From Desmodus rotundus (taxonomy: Eukaryota; Chordata; Mammalia; Chiroptera; Phyllostomidae): a stretch of DNA of 64,000 nucleotides. Positions within the stretch are counted from its first letter, which is position 1; each line of letters starts with the position of its first letter. Made by a program: the position numbers and the translations under genes. A model generated the notes under the pieces. It worked only from the letters and a program-made list of their open reading frames with translations, made no database searches and was not told the origin of the DNA. Location of the stretch: assembly GCF_022682495.2 (NCBI RefSeq), contig NC_071397.1:15653082-15717081 (forward strand), read 5' to 3'. This document shows, piece by piece, positions 23,730 through 36,747 of the stretch.

Positions 23730-26265
23730 ACATACCCATAGATCCACATACTTATATGTGTACACTAACTATGTATACATCTATTCAAGTGTATCAACTA
23801 GATATCACCCACATAAATCATTTTTCATGTTTATTAAGATATCTGGACAAATAAAGATTCTCATTAATGTTTTGTTTTAGAGTGTTCAAAATAATTGTTA
23901 TATTTAAAAACATTAAATGAAAATCAAATATTAAATGAATATTAATTAGAGAATGTAGAATTAAAACCAAAAAGAGAGAGATTCTTAATCGTGAATAGTG
24001 TGCAGAACTTTCATGAGGATCAACAATATGTTTTTAAATTAAAAATATGGTCTTGAAAATGATATATTTCTACAGGCACTGGTATCTCATATGTATAACT
24101 ATGTGGTACTGAGTATCCCAAAGCTAAGGACAGTGATTTTTAGGGCCATGAAAACTCTTCTTGCCTGGGTTTCTTCAGATGTATATGAAGGGAGGTATAG
24201 ACAGAGAATTGATATGTATCTGTAGCAAAGTATTAAGCTCAGCAGAGCACATGGAGATCAAACCCCGCTTTTTTGCCCAGATGAGCAGCAGTCAGAGGTT
24301 TTCATAATTGGATTTTGTAAAGAGAGGCCCTTGATTAATCATGTGAAGATTCCTATAGTCTTAGCAAACAGCTGAAGAAGTAAGCCAGGACAATCAGAGC
24401 AATACATGCCTCCCAGGGAGTTTCAAAGACGTGCTTAATAAGAGCACTTTGACAAGAGTAAATACACAATGTAGCAAAGGAGGTTTACAGTTGCAAGGAT
24501 GCAAAACACAGAGTTTATTCTTATATTATTACTTACTAATTATTATATTATTTTCTATATGAACAACTGTAAACCTACTTTTGCCTGCCTTGTATATGTA
24601 ATACAATTTTTAAAATATATCAGATAGCAAAGTTTCTTATAATGTTTGCTTTGCCTTTTCTTTTCTTTCTTTTTTAAGGTATTTACTAGGATATACACTG
24701 AAGGTAATTCATCTAATTTTCAACTTGGCTACAACAATGCTACAATGTGCTAACAGGTCACAATGGTTTATTTAATGTATATGGCAGGAAAATAAACTCC
24801 ATTTTAAAATATTTCTCAGTGACCAACCCACAATTTCCCTTTTTTAATGTGATTTGTCCCCTTTAGATTCAAATAAGAACTACAATCTACTTTAATAATT
24901 CACATACAAGTACATAATTCCTTGTCCCAAACATGTGGCCAGATGGATTTTATAATTTAGAATTTCATAAAATTTAAAAGATTATACACTGTAAAACCCT
25001 CAGCAGAGCCTAAGGCTGGATCATCATTGAACACATTAACATTTCTGTAGTGAAATATATGAATATTCATAATAACTAGGATGTATAAAGGCCATAAATA
25101 GCCTTCTCTGTTCAGGTCAATTATTTGATGCCAAATTAATTTTTTAAAACTTAGGGTTTCTGGATTTCAGGGTGAAGACAAGGAAATAGGAACATGTATT
25201 TAGAAATTGTTTACCATTTTTAAGAGTTAGTTATTTAAAAAGTGAACAAAAGAATTCTAAAATTCTATAAGCTGTTGTCAGTAAAATACTATTTCATTTT
25301 TTAAAAAATATTACTTACGGGATTTAGTGATTTAAGACTCACCACATCATGTCTCTATTTACAACATTTCAAATAAATATTTTCTATGTTTCTATAATTA
25401 TTTTAAGATTATACATATAACCAGAAGCTTCATACATATTATTAAATATTTCTTATAGAATAAAATGTGAAGCCAAAAGCATCCATATTTTAGTGTCCAT
25501 GAGCACTAAAAAGTACACTAAGTATTGAGTTTGAGAAACTATTTTTCTAATTTATTTGGTTTCATCTATAGCTTTTGTCTTAAGAGAGTAAATTTTCTAT
25601 TCTTAACCCAGAACTTTCCCCAAATCCAGTCTCTGCACCTTAGGCTAACTTTAGGTACTAGATTTGTTTCAGTAGGATTACATTTTCCTTAAAAGATTAA
25701 TAGAAAAGAGGGGGCTTTTATTGGTTAAATTTAAGTTAGATGATTAGAATTCTCATCCATAATACCATATATACCCTGATAATTAAGAAGTCCCAAATAT
25801 TACATTCTGGAATTTTTAACATACACATCTGAACTGAAGGGAAAGAGAAAAAGAAATGTAAAGAGAGAAAGAAGAGAAGGGGGGAAAAAGGATTAAAGAA
25901 AGAAGGAAAAAGCAAAAAAGACAGCCTGATTTCTCATTGAGACAGTGGTGCTTTGGCACCTGAACCCTAACTCTTCAGAGGTCAAGAATAGGAATCTTAC
26001 CTGGACAAACTGGATTGCAAAACTCAGGAATACTCAGAAATGGGCTCCAAAGAAATAGGGTTGGAGGCAATTCCCAGATACGTGATATAAAATAGGGCCT
26101 AGAGCAGATATTTGCAAAACAAGTCACACTAATAAAGCAGGCCAGGTGCTGAGAACACAGAGCAGGGTCACCCTGAGGGCAATGTGGACTGAGAGGTAGC
26201 TGGGGTCAAATGAGAGGCTTTTAGACCCAGCTTGAGAACCTAAAGCCAGAGTCTCAAATAAGAAC
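23730..26265. other. AT-rich unique sequence
   Basis: No gene recognised. It includes a purine tract at about 25840-25925 (GAAAGAGAAAAAGAAATG and similar) and an inverted TGATTAATCA site at 24332-24341. A short stretch at 24565-24583 recurs at 12797-12815, which hints at an old unassigned repeat. Confidence 0.4.
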
Positions 26266-26274
26266 CAGAGTCAA

Positions 26275-26480
26275 GCCCTGGCTGGTGCGGCTCAGTGGAT
26301 TGAGTGCCGGCCTGCAAAGCAAAGGGTCACTGGTTCAATTCCCAGTCAGGCAACATGCCTGGGTTGCTGGCCAGGTCCGTGGAAGGGGGTGCATGAGAGG
26401 CAACCATGCACTGATGTTTCTCTCTCTCTCTTTCTCCCTCCTTTCCCCTCTAAAAATAAATAAATTAAATTTAAAAAAAA
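26275..26480 (+). repeat. Ves SINE
   Basis: Canonical head 'gccctggctggtgcggctca', a 'gattgagtgccggcctgcaa' segment, 'ggttcaattcccagtcaggc', and a CTCTCTCTTTCTCCCTCC tract before the AAATAAATAAATTAAAT tail. The flanking repeats CAGAGTCAA / CAGAGTTGA (26266-26274, 26482-26490) match 7 of 9. Confidence 0.93.
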
Positions 26481-26490
26481 ACAGAGTTGA

Positions 26491-28500
26491 AATAAAGCAT
26501 GAACACAATCCACATCAGCTGAATACCACATCAGTTGTGGTCTTTTCTTACGGAGAAAGAAGTCCAGTTGCCCAGGTTCACAGATACACCTAGCCTGGCA
26601 GCAAGGCATTGGGCCTTTATCCAGTTAAAAAGCCAGATGCACACCAGACCTGGCAAGAACCCAGTCACATATATACTTATGTTCTGCAGGGGTTTACAGC
26701 ACATGCACAGTACATCGGGGTAATAATAAGTAAAAAAGACAACCGGAGATAAGGAACATAACAGTAGCTCCCACATACTAATATGTATTAATACACCTTC
26801 GGCAGAGAAACATAGCTAGAAAGAGTGCCCTCTTGCAGGTTTCATGAAAAAAAACTGCCAGTAAGTCTCTATCCTACCATCCCCCATCTTCACATCCCTG
26901 TCTTGGGTGCCAGAATGACTGTGGGTAGGAAAAGAATGAGAAAGAAATAGAAAAATAAAAGAAAGAAAAAAGAAAAAAGGAAAGAAGCTCCCCCCGGAGA
27001 CATCAGTCATGCATGCGAGCTCCGTCTCACACGTCGTCCACACAAACCCTGTCGATGGCTATGTTTGCTCTGATTCCTCAATTCCCAACATCTCTCAAAA
27101 GCAAAATAATAACAGTAATAACTATAGTCCTATTTATTCCTGGTCACAGAGTTAATCAGTTTCTATGGTGCATGAGTATCATGGGCTGTGGACTGAGGAC
27201 ATTTTTCATCGGTTATTTTCATATTTTGCCTTTGGCAAAAAAATTCCACCAGTAGTGATAAATAATTCCATACCCCTAAGTGGGTATTATTATTATTTTC
27301 AAATGTAAGCCACAGGTGGCTTCCAGCCTGTCAGCTCTGCTGGAGTCACAGATGCTGTGTGCATACCTGTTGACAATTCTGTGGGTGGAAACAGTTCACC
27401 ATTCCCACATCCACACTTCTGATCTTTCATCCTAACACAGCCAGGGAAGGAAAGAGGGACAGACTGAGGCAAAGGTGCAAATAGTGTGGATTTTGCCTTC
27501 AAGTTCAGAATATACACCGACATTTAGATGTTTGATTTCATAGCCAACTCACTCGTTATACTAGGGATGAAAATACAAACCAACCTCTGTTTTAAAGGAC
27601 TAACATAATATTTTGTACATAGTAGGGGACTAGAAATCTCTGAATAAAGAAAAAAGTGAATGGGGTTCAGTTTGTTTTTTTCTTTTTTTTTTTTAAATCT
27701 ATAGGCCTCTTCTTTTCTGAGTTATTGTCTTCCTAATCCCTTTTGATTCTCCTATTTCCCTGTCCCCCGCCCCCTCCCGCCCCGCCGTGCCTACTAGCTC
27801 CACAAAGCCCCCTGGAGGACCACGATGCAATAGTCCACCTCTCCTTAGATATTATTTTCAACTCTTACCTCTCTCCCTCTGTCAAAATGTGCTCTCCCAG
27901 CCAACCAAAGCTTCTGTAACAATCAGTCACAATGACTTAATTGGATTACAAAATATTTTTAAATGCGTTTCCTAATGATTGGGTTGCCCCTTGTCTATAT
28001 ACACATCCCAACCTTAGCTAAGGAATTGTGAAATAATGGGAAATCCCAACATAAACTAGCTGGAGACTAATTAGACAGGGCAGTTATTTGGAAATATTAC
28101 TGGACTTGCATTATGTACCATTTGCCTTCCCCTGCTGTGCAGAGCTGGCCATGTGTAAAGGCTTCCAAGTTGAATGCACACATTATTTTTGAAATAATAA
28201 AATCTCTACTGATTGACAAAAAGTAAAACAGTTATAGATTTAAATGAGAGGAAGGGAGAGTGTAATATATCTAAGAAAAACTGTTTTTGAGTGAATTTGT
28301 AATATGGAAAAACCAACTCTGTTATTTCTAAGGGAATTACAAACTTTAGTTTGGCCTCCAAACTAAAAGGTTTCCTCTGAACATGTTTTGTGACTGTTAA
28401 TCAGGAATTTCACCTGAACATTGAAGACCAGCTCCCCCCAAAATGCATTTCAACCTACATTAAAAAACAAGTCAAGCCAAAGACTCAGATTGGTTTAATA
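26491..28500. other. Unique sequence, possible regulatory patches
   Basis: No gene recognised. A purine tract lies at 26935-26988 and a T-rich run at 27677-27692. The part at 27900-28140 carries homeodomain-type sites TAATTGGATTA (27938-27948) and CTAATTAG (28067-28074), which are described as a finding. Frames of 60-100 codons are all without recognisable domains. Confidence 0.4.
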
Positions 28501-28504
28501 TTGA

Positions 28505-28700
28505 CAACAACATAGTCGGTAGTTTTATGGGAAGCCTTGTGGCTAAGAGAAAACACTAGACTTTGACTCAAGAAAACTAGGTTTTAGTCCCACCTTTGCC
28601 ACCCTTTCAATAGAAAATATTTTTTTAAATACCATGTTTAACAAACAAGTAAATAAGTGGGTGGATGCCCTTGGTCACTCATTTTAATCACTGTGTGTCC
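28505..28700 (+). repeat. MIR remnant
   Basis: 'ccttgtggctaagagaaaac', 'actagactttgactcaagaa' and 'ttagtcccacctttgccacc' follow the MIR consensus order in sense orientation. The later 'tggtcactcattttaatcac' fits the same element after a small AT-rich insertion. Confidence 0.6.
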
Positions 28701-29940
28701 ATAAAATGGGAGAGTTGAGCATAAAGTCTCTACAGTTTTTTCTCATTCTGAAATTTCAGTTTCACCAAACTCACCCGGAGGGGGTCCTTCAGTATGTTCT
28801 GAAATAGAGATCAGAGAAAAGCACGTGGCCATAGGAAATTAGAGATCAAAGAAGTCTCTACCCTCCTCTTCCTGTCTCTTCTTTCAATGGGAAGAAAGGA
28901 ATAAAGAGAGTAAGGCGACCCTGGCAGCAATCCATGTTGGTGGCACTGCCCCAGGCACTGAGTGCCAGCACCACTCTGTCCCTTACAAAACTGAGGTCAC
29001 AGCACAGCAGAACAGAGGAAAAAATCTGTCATTCATTACCAGTGAGCCAAGTGCCCTAAACGCCGTTCCCAAAGCAGTTACTGCTCATCCATCTAAGTTC
29101 AATGGTTTGCGTAACAGCAGCAGCAGCCCTTACTTCACTGAGTATTGGAATTCATAAAAATAGAATGGAAAAGTTGTTAAAAGATATGAGAAAAGTTTTC
29201 TTGCACTATAAGTGAACATAAAAATTCCATCACATACCAAGACACCATTAAAAGCAACCATGTTCGGAAATGAATTTCATAAATTCCTAAGTGCTATGGA
29301 AATGTACATTCAGTCTGGGGCATTTCGCCACCTTCTTTCTATGCAGAAATTTATTTTGATTTTCTAAATCAACAAGAAAATGGTCCATTCCACAATGTGA
29401 GTTTTAAATTAATTCTGAGGAGAGGAGGACAGAGACATGAATGGTTCTGTTCACAAGGAGCCTTGAGACCTTGGCCAGAAACCTAACCCCTCTGGTCCGC
29501 AGGTCCCACTTGTCTGAGGCATTCGTGCTAAATGATTTCTAAGCCCACATTCCAAATTGAATACATCAATGACTCTGATAGATGGCACACGATGGTTGTT
29601 CTCTTCAGAGCTATTTTTAAGTGATGACAAAATTTACATTGCCATGGAATTTAAATATTAATTTTCTTAACTATTCTGACATTAATAAGAGACACTGACA
29701 ACCTACCAAAACCAAGGCCAAAGAAGTACCAGTCAGCAACATCTTACTGTGTCGGAGTAGAAAGCAGATCTTCAAGAAAGGAGCAGCCAGTTTCCTTCAG
29801 AAAATCTGTGTTAGGTGAAGTCAGAAAAAAGAATGGCTACAAATTCTAAAGATGGTAATATATCATGAAAACTCAGCTAAACTACATATTCCAACGGATG
29901 AGAAATGAATATTTTGAATGAATAATAATGACAAATACAA
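28700..29940. other. Unique sequence with possible MIR trace
   Basis: A possible MIR trace is seen at 29465-29550 ('gaccttggccagaaacctaa', 'ccacttgtctgaggcattcg'). Nothing else is recognised and there is no gene candidate. Confidence 0.35.
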
Positions 29941-29951
29941 GCTGCTAACCT

Positions 29952-30183
29952 CCCTGGCCAGTGTGGCTCAGCGGGTTGGAGTGTCACCTCAGCGGGGCAG
30001 TTTGGGGGGTGGGCAGTTTTGGGTTCAACTCGCTGTCGGGGCAAATGCCTGTTCGATCCCTGGTCCGGGTGCATGTGGGAGGAAACACATGGAAGTTTCT
30101 CCCTCCTCCTTCCTCTCTCTCTCTAAAAATCAATGGAAAAAAATGTCCTTGGGTGTGGATTTAAAAAAAAAAACTTTTTTAAT
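29952..30183 (+). repeat. Ves SINE with internal duplication
   Basis: The head 'ccctggccagtgtggctcag' and the tail CTCTCTCTCTCTAAAAATCAATGG are canonical. A 'ggggcagtttggggggtggg' stretch in the middle makes the tRNA-like part longer than usual. Flanks CTGCTAACCT (29942-29951) and CTACTAACCT (30184-30193) match 9 of 10. Frames of 65-90 codons over it are shadows. Confidence 0.9.
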
Positions 30184-30193
30184 CTACTAACCT

Positions 30194-33100
30194 TTGCTGA
30201 GTACACATACTGTGCTGGACGTCATGGTAAGAATTCAGGATATATTGCTTCTATTTAATCCAACACCACAAGGTATTTTACTAACTTTTTGAGAATTAAA
30301 CTGAAAAGTTGTATTTTTGCCATGCTATAAATTTAGGAAGTGTAGAAGTTTAAAAAGAGCGGTCGATTTAGACTCTTTCTGGGCAAGCTTTTCCTAGTTG
30401 ATATGAACCAACACACCCAAGATTTGACATCGTCCCGTAGCAAACACTCCCCCTGTCATGTGGGCAGTGGTAGCTGTTAGGGAAGCTTCATAAATGAATG
30501 TGACTTACTAAGAGAAATAAATGTAATAACATGCAGCATTAAATCAATAGTTATATTAAAGCTTATGATGCTTGGAAAATGTTGGCTCTATTCTCATTTT
30601 CTTCATAAAGATTAATTATATATAAATGACACATTTTTCTATTCCCCTTAAAAATTTTTTTACTCTGATGACCTCAAGTTAAGACCATGCCTGTGCCTTG
30701 GGTAAATTCAATCTGACAACTACAGAATAAACCTCGTCTCTCAGTTGCTTATGAAATGATAAGAGTCACTAAAGAAAAGTCACATGCGTGAAACATCTCC
30801 TCTTGACTTCAGATTTCAGCAGTCATGATAAAACCATATGAAATCCTATCTATACTTCACCACAAATTTTTGCTCTTTTGGCTGAAACTTAACTGCAGCA
30901 CATTAACATTAAAATAAGAAACTGAAGTTAATGGAAGTATTGTAAAGACCTAAAGATTGTTCCATATGGCATATTTAATGCTTCCCTGTAACCTCCTCAA
31001 AATATTTCTGTCCAGGAATGAGAAAAGGAAAACGGTGAGTCTTTTTCACCTCTAAGTCTTTTTTCACCTCTAAAAGACAGAAAAAGTTAGTCTTGTTTAA
31101 GCTTGCTTCTTGTTTTACCAGTGCCCCCTCTAGTGGAATTTTTTGGATAATGCAGGCCCCCCAAACATGAGGTGGGGGGGATTTATGACACCAAGCACAT
31201 ATTTTGTTTGGTTTTTACATTTCCTTTTTAGAAACATTCTAAACAAAATGATGTGAAATAAACAAACATGATAGTGCAGGATAGACATACAATAGTTTAG
31301 CCAGCAATTGTAATTAAGCAAGGCAGTGATAAAAATCTGTGCTGCGTTCAGAACACAAAACGATTTCAGACTCAATGTGACAGACAGACACAAAAACATG
31401 TTTTGCCAGAATTCCTTGTCACTCATTTGGTGACTCCACTTTTTTCCGTGCATCAACCTATTTGGCCAAGAGCCTATAACTTGGCTACCAGTCACTTTCT
31501 TCTCATTTACTTCAAAATTTGTCTTTCCCCTCCCTATTATTTGACATCATTCCTCTTTTATATCATCATTATGCAGACAATAAGTACCCTTTGTCTCTAA
31601 CTCTTCAGCCCTTTTTCTGTCTGTAAATTGCATTGATTCCTCAGAATCAAGACAGATGAGCTCATTTGTTTACAACTCCTGAGCAGTCTTTTTCTAATCA
31701 TTTTCTTGCACCATTTTTTTCTTGGATAATTTTATGTTTGTACCAGTAGGGGGTGAAAAGGAGGAAAACTACCCCCTCCCCAAAAGACCATCCTCAACAA
31801 GGCTTCATAGGATTCTTCCTGGAGAAGTCTTGAGCTTGGTAGATGCATCTTGTTCTGCAGGGATCTCTGTCAACTTCTCTTTTTATGCATTTAATGTGCT
31901 TCCCCGGTGATGGCCTAAGGGGGCTTTCACTAAACAATTAATGTAAGGCACCTCCTGGGAACCTAATGGGTATTTAGCAAGTAAGTTCACTTCCAGGGAA
32001 TTGTATAATGTGATATTTTGACAATGCATGTAGAAAAGGTGCAGAAAGGTGGACTTCTTTTCCAAACATGTAATAAATTATCTACCTAAAGTTCTCATCC
32101 TTTTGCCATTGTTTCGGGATAAAGGAGGACCAAGCTGTATTTTAGGACATTGTCGTATGTGCCAGCCTTTGCCATTTGGGTATAATACCACACCACTGTT
32201 CACTTTTACTAATGTAATGAACAAGTCTCAATCTATTAGTGAAAGTAAAATTGGCTGTGACATTTTGACTCCGAAGCCGCAAGCAATAGAAGGTGTAGCA
32301 GTGCACAGGATATTTGTATTATGTTAATAAAAAATGATACTACCATATGATACTAATACTGAGCAGAGAACCCTGATTAGAATTTTCCAGACCAAAGTCA
32401 CAGTCTAATTTTAAAGTGGTTGAACACTAGTCTTTTAGATTTACTGACCTCATCATCTTAATAAATATTCTTCTAAAATATCGCTTCAGTTGACCTTTGT
32501 TAACCAGGAAAACCAAAACAAAAGATGAATACCTAGCTTTTTGCCTTCGTTAAGAGTTCCTAAAAATGAAGATCGCTTATATCAAAGAAGTTTTTCTCAG
32601 AATAACACAATTTCCTATCTCAGAATATGTTCTTTATCAAAAGTAAAGTTATAAGCAGTAAAATTATAAACAGATTACAATAATATTTCTAAACAAATAG
32701 TGGACTGTGATACAGTATATAGTAAATTGAAAATTTATATAGCATTTTAACCTGAAAACATAGTTTAAAAGGCATTTCCTTGTAATTTTTTATCCTGCTT
32801 GCCTGAAATGCTCAGATAATATATGTAGGTATGACCACATGTGCATGTACATAAACACATACGTTCATACAGATGTTTCTTTTTAGTAACTCTGACAATT
32901 TGCAAAGTTAATAGAAAGTCACCATTCCAAACTCTTATCCTTAAATACACATATCACATACTTTCTCTTCAATTTTGCTTGCTATTCCAGTGAAGTTTGC
33001 CTCTACACTTTTATTTCATACCATTATCTTCTTTTTCTTGTCAGAAAAATATCAGATGAAAAATGTGTGACAGAATAAAAGACACATGCATAGCAAACAG

Positions 33101-35030
33101 CCCCCCAAGGAAGGAGACATCATTTCTGTATTATGGTTGATGTTACTATTCCTGTATTTTCATGTCCATGGTGATCTATGAATATTTCTGTGGTATCTTT
33201 AGGAAAATGAACTCCAACTCTATACATATCTTCTTCAAATCAGAATTCAAATAATTTTAGTGACTATGCTCAAAAATTGTTATTTCCCAAGGAGACCAAG
33301 TGTGGGCAGTAACAATTACAAATCCATCACCATAAAAACACTTTATCACTTTTGCCCTCCTCTTCCACATCCTTTGAGGCTCTCATCGGATGTCTTCCTA
33401 TGGACAGCGGGCTCCCTCTCCCTGACTGGTAAGCTTATTAAGCAGTGGGCCTGTTTGAATGATTACTGCACTTGGGTAGCAAGCTCACATGTTGTGAAAA
33501 GAATTGCACAAGCAGCTGCATCCATCTATTAAGCATAGCACTTGTATTATGAGGTCAATAAAAGATTGTAGACAAGATATCTAGAAAGTAATTACTTCTC
33601 TTTAATGAGTATGTAGCCTAGTAATTTCTGAGTGCTGTAGGCATAACAGTGTTGTATGTGTTAGTTTATAAATAAATAGTTATTACCTTACACAAAGAGG
33701 AGAAATACACCCTTTGAAGAAAAGTTAATTTGTTGTAAAGAGACGCATTGTGTTTAAACACTTATATAATGGAATATCAAGTAATTCCAACATGCTGTAA
33801 TTGAGAATTACCTCTCTTAACATGGCATATTCAATTGTGTTCTGTACATCTGGGGAAAACTATATTTGTACCTCAGTTACTCTCCTCTACATTAAAAGTA
33901 TGATTTACAGCATATATTTTATGTAGGGAATAGTGGCAATGCAAAGTCAACCTTATGCTATGAGTAACAGAGAGTTACCTCTTTAGTTTAAATATATTTG
34001 CATGCAAATGACGTGATACAATTATCCTCACATAGCAGTCTGGCTTGCCTTATTTTTTCTTCTAGAAGCCCATGTCTCAAGCTGTAACCTCCACATTTAT
34101 TGTGAATTGCCAACTTAAGTGTGTATACTTTACGCGCACTCTCTCTCCCACTTAGGCAGTGTTCAGATGAGAATGCCATGTTATAATATCGTTTATTAGA
34201 TGCTATTATGAGACATGATCTCACCTAGGTATTGATTTCCCCTTTTGTTGAGTAAAACCATCACATTTCTTGATGCTTTGACAGAGGGTCTAAAGTTCAT
34301 TTTGCAAGTATCGCAACTCTGCTGCCTTCTAGATCCTTGAAATGTTGCCTAGGAATCACAGAGGAAGAGATTTTTTTTTTTTAGTAACAAGAACTGTTAC
34401 AAAGCAGTAGCAATTGCTAGTGCTCTATTGTTATCACCTCCTTCAAACACCAAGCGAGAAATCACTAATGTTAGAATTAAGTCCTGCAGAGAATTTTGAA
34501 GCTGCAAAGACTCACTTAGTGTTAACTTTCCATTTATCTTCTAACTTTTTTGTATTGTCTACATGCAATTGAAAAAAACAATACCCCCTGTGTTTGAAGA
34601 TGGTATTACATAAAGAATTATGTAGTTCACCTAATTCACAAAACTGGGCATTTTTTATGCCTGCCAAAACAGATTATTTAAAATCAACCAACGATGTTAA
34701 GAGGAGCGTCAATAGCTGTTGCAAAGCTGACCAGGACCCTAAAGCACCATACAAGTTACTGGATGGGGGGAGTTGCAAGGTTCCCCCTACAGGAGGGAAG
34801 GAAGGAGACAGAAGGAAGGTGCCCCTTGCTCCAGGCTTCCCCACCCACCCATTGAAACCTCATGTTCTGCAAGGGAATTAGCTTCTAATGCCATTTCTGT
34901 CTCTAACAGCAAAGCTAGGCTTCAGTTTCTCTATGTGTAAAAGTTCCCTTTGAAGAGTCACAGGCCCTTTCGATTTTAACTTTCCATTATTTTAACTTGT
35001 GGAGGAGAGTGACAATGGCAGAGGGATGTA
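30194..35030. other. Long unique stretch, no gene assigned
   Basis: Read on both strands without a recognisable gene or repeat. Frames up to 121 codons (31130-31495, minus) have no known domain. A perfect octamer palindrome at 33996-34009 is reported as a finding. Low-complexity is limited to short poly-A/T runs (for example 34371-34381). Confidence 0.4.
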
Positions 35031-35039
35031 AGGGCAGAA

Positions 35040-35240
35040 AATCAGTCAATATTTATTAAATGACTGACATGTTTCTGGTTCTGTTTTAAGTGCTTTATAT
35101 TATGAGCTCATTTATTTCTCACAACAGCCCTACGAGGCTGGCACTATTATCACCCCCTTTTGAGCATTGAGGAAATTGATGTACAAAGAAGTAAAAAGCA
35201 CAGAACCAGAAAGTGTCAGAAGCAGGATATAAAAGCATGC
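35040..35240 (-). repeat. MIR SINE, antisense
   Basis: On the + strand: 'ctggttctgttttaagtgct', 'tgagctcatttatttctcac', 'aacagccctacgaggctggc', 'actattatcaccccctttt' and 'aaagaagtaaaaagcacag', the MIR complement order. Moderately diverged. Confidence 0.8.
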
Positions 35241-35675
35241 ATGCGGGGCGAGCATACTCTGGATGCTTGCTTCTCTATCGATGCCACGGGAGGATGAGGG
35301 GTCTGCAACCAGGAAGAGAAACCTCAGCTGAGGGAGCCGTTGGCCCTACAATTGGCAAGAATAGGCTTTGAGGACAGACTGAAAGGTCATACGGACAATC
35401 ATTCATTTACCTTCATCTTGGATTTACTGATCAGATACCATTTACAGGCATCAACCTTTCTTTAAAATATTAAACACAGCTATACAAAGTTGGCATGACT
35501 TATTTTTCATAAGCATGCACCATAAGCATGAACAAAATAATGGACTAGTCACACTGGCACTTACAAAAAAAACACTAGTTTAACAAGGCTTGTGTAAGTA
35601 TCCTTCCATTGAGCATCAAAAAATGAAAGATCTCTGAGAAGGTATAGTAAAAAAGGAATAATCTAGGAGTTTGAA
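35240..35675. other. Unique sequence, nothing recognised
   Basis: No gene or repeat family recognised between two MIR copies. Confidence 0.4.
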
Positions 35676-35679
35676 GTCG

Positions 35680-35810
35680 TAAATTCTGCTCCTGGGCTCA
35701 CTGGCTTTGATAGCTTGACTAAGTCTCAACAATCGTAGCTATAAGTTTCCTCATCAGTAAAATGAAAGGATGATTCCAGTTTCTGATCTACCTCTAATAT
35801 TTCATAATTA
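35680..35810 (+). repeat. MIR remnant
   Basis: 'tgctcctgggctcactggct', 'ttgactaagtctcaacaatc' and 'agtttcctcatcagtaaaat' follow the sense MIR core. Confidence 0.7.
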
Positions 35811-36635
35811 TTTTCTTAGCTCCAGGGTCATTGCAACAGAAGATGGCAGGCCAGATTCATGTGCTTTCCAACCACTTAGTCTCCTATGTGACAAAGGTGG
35901 ATCACTGGGTTGCCCGAGGTAATCCTTGGCACATTCGGTTTAATATCCATGTCTAAAATATTTATTGAGCACCTACTTTGGACACAAATAAATAAGCTAT
36001 GTCTTCCAGAAGAGCTCACATTCTAGTATGATTTAATATATTAATCACATACAAAATGCTTGTTGCTGTTTTAGAAATAAGCATAATTCTTTGATGATTC
36101 CAACACTGACAATGTTTATCAAATTTTACTTTGCGCACAAAAACCACAGGGAGAGCTTGCTAAAAATGCAGATTCTGACTAGGGAGGTCTTCAGCCCAGT
36201 ACTCCAGGGGATTCTGAAGGAAATTGTCTAACTTTAAGAAACACTAATAGAGGGACCCCCAGTCAAGATGGCAGTGTAGGCGGGCATGGCTAGCTTCTTC
36301 ACACAACCACATCAAAATTACAACTAAAATATAGAACAACCATCACTCAAAACCATCACAAATCGAGTTGAATGGAAGTCTGAAACTACGGAATTAAAGA
36401 AACCACATCCATCCACACTGGTCAGAGGGGCGCAGACACAGAATGGGCTGGTTCCACTCCCACTTGTGGTGGATAAAAATCCAAGAGGGATATCTCAGAA
36501 GTAAGGAGTCCCAGCTCCACACCAGGCACCCCAGCCCAGGGTTCCAGTGCCAGGAAGATAAGTCCCCACAACTTCTAGCTGCAGAAACCATGAGGGATTG
36601 AGTCAGTGGAAGAAATTGCTGCAACCCTAAGCAGT

Positions 36636-36642
<7 letters not shown>

Positions 36643-36674
<32 letters not shown>

Positions 36675-36747
36675 TATATATTTTTTTTTATTGTTATGCA
36701 ATTACAGTTGTATGCCTTTTCTCCCCATCCCTCTACCCCACCCCAGG
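36643..36747 (-). mobile_element. Nested, severely 5'-truncated L1 3' end
   Basis: A 30-T run and an interrupted T/TA tract are followed by about 60 bp ('tgttatgcaattacagttgt', 'atgccttttctccccatccc'). This is the complement of the L1 3'UTR end seen at 38300-38345. It is flanked by a 10-bp direct repeat AGTTCCTCTT (36633-36642 and 36748-36757). The homologous 5'UTR at 63190 lacks it, confirming insertion into this copy only. Confidence 0.88.

Noticed and set aside
23606..23880. Two overlapping 80-codon + strand frames
   Set aside because: Generated by the GT/TA/GA microsatellite.
26346..26609. Minus-strand 87-codon frame
   Set aside because: Antisense read-through of a Ves SINE.
31130..31495. 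121-codon minus-strand frame
   Set aside because: No motif recognised and no gene signals nearby; chance frame is the simpler explanation.
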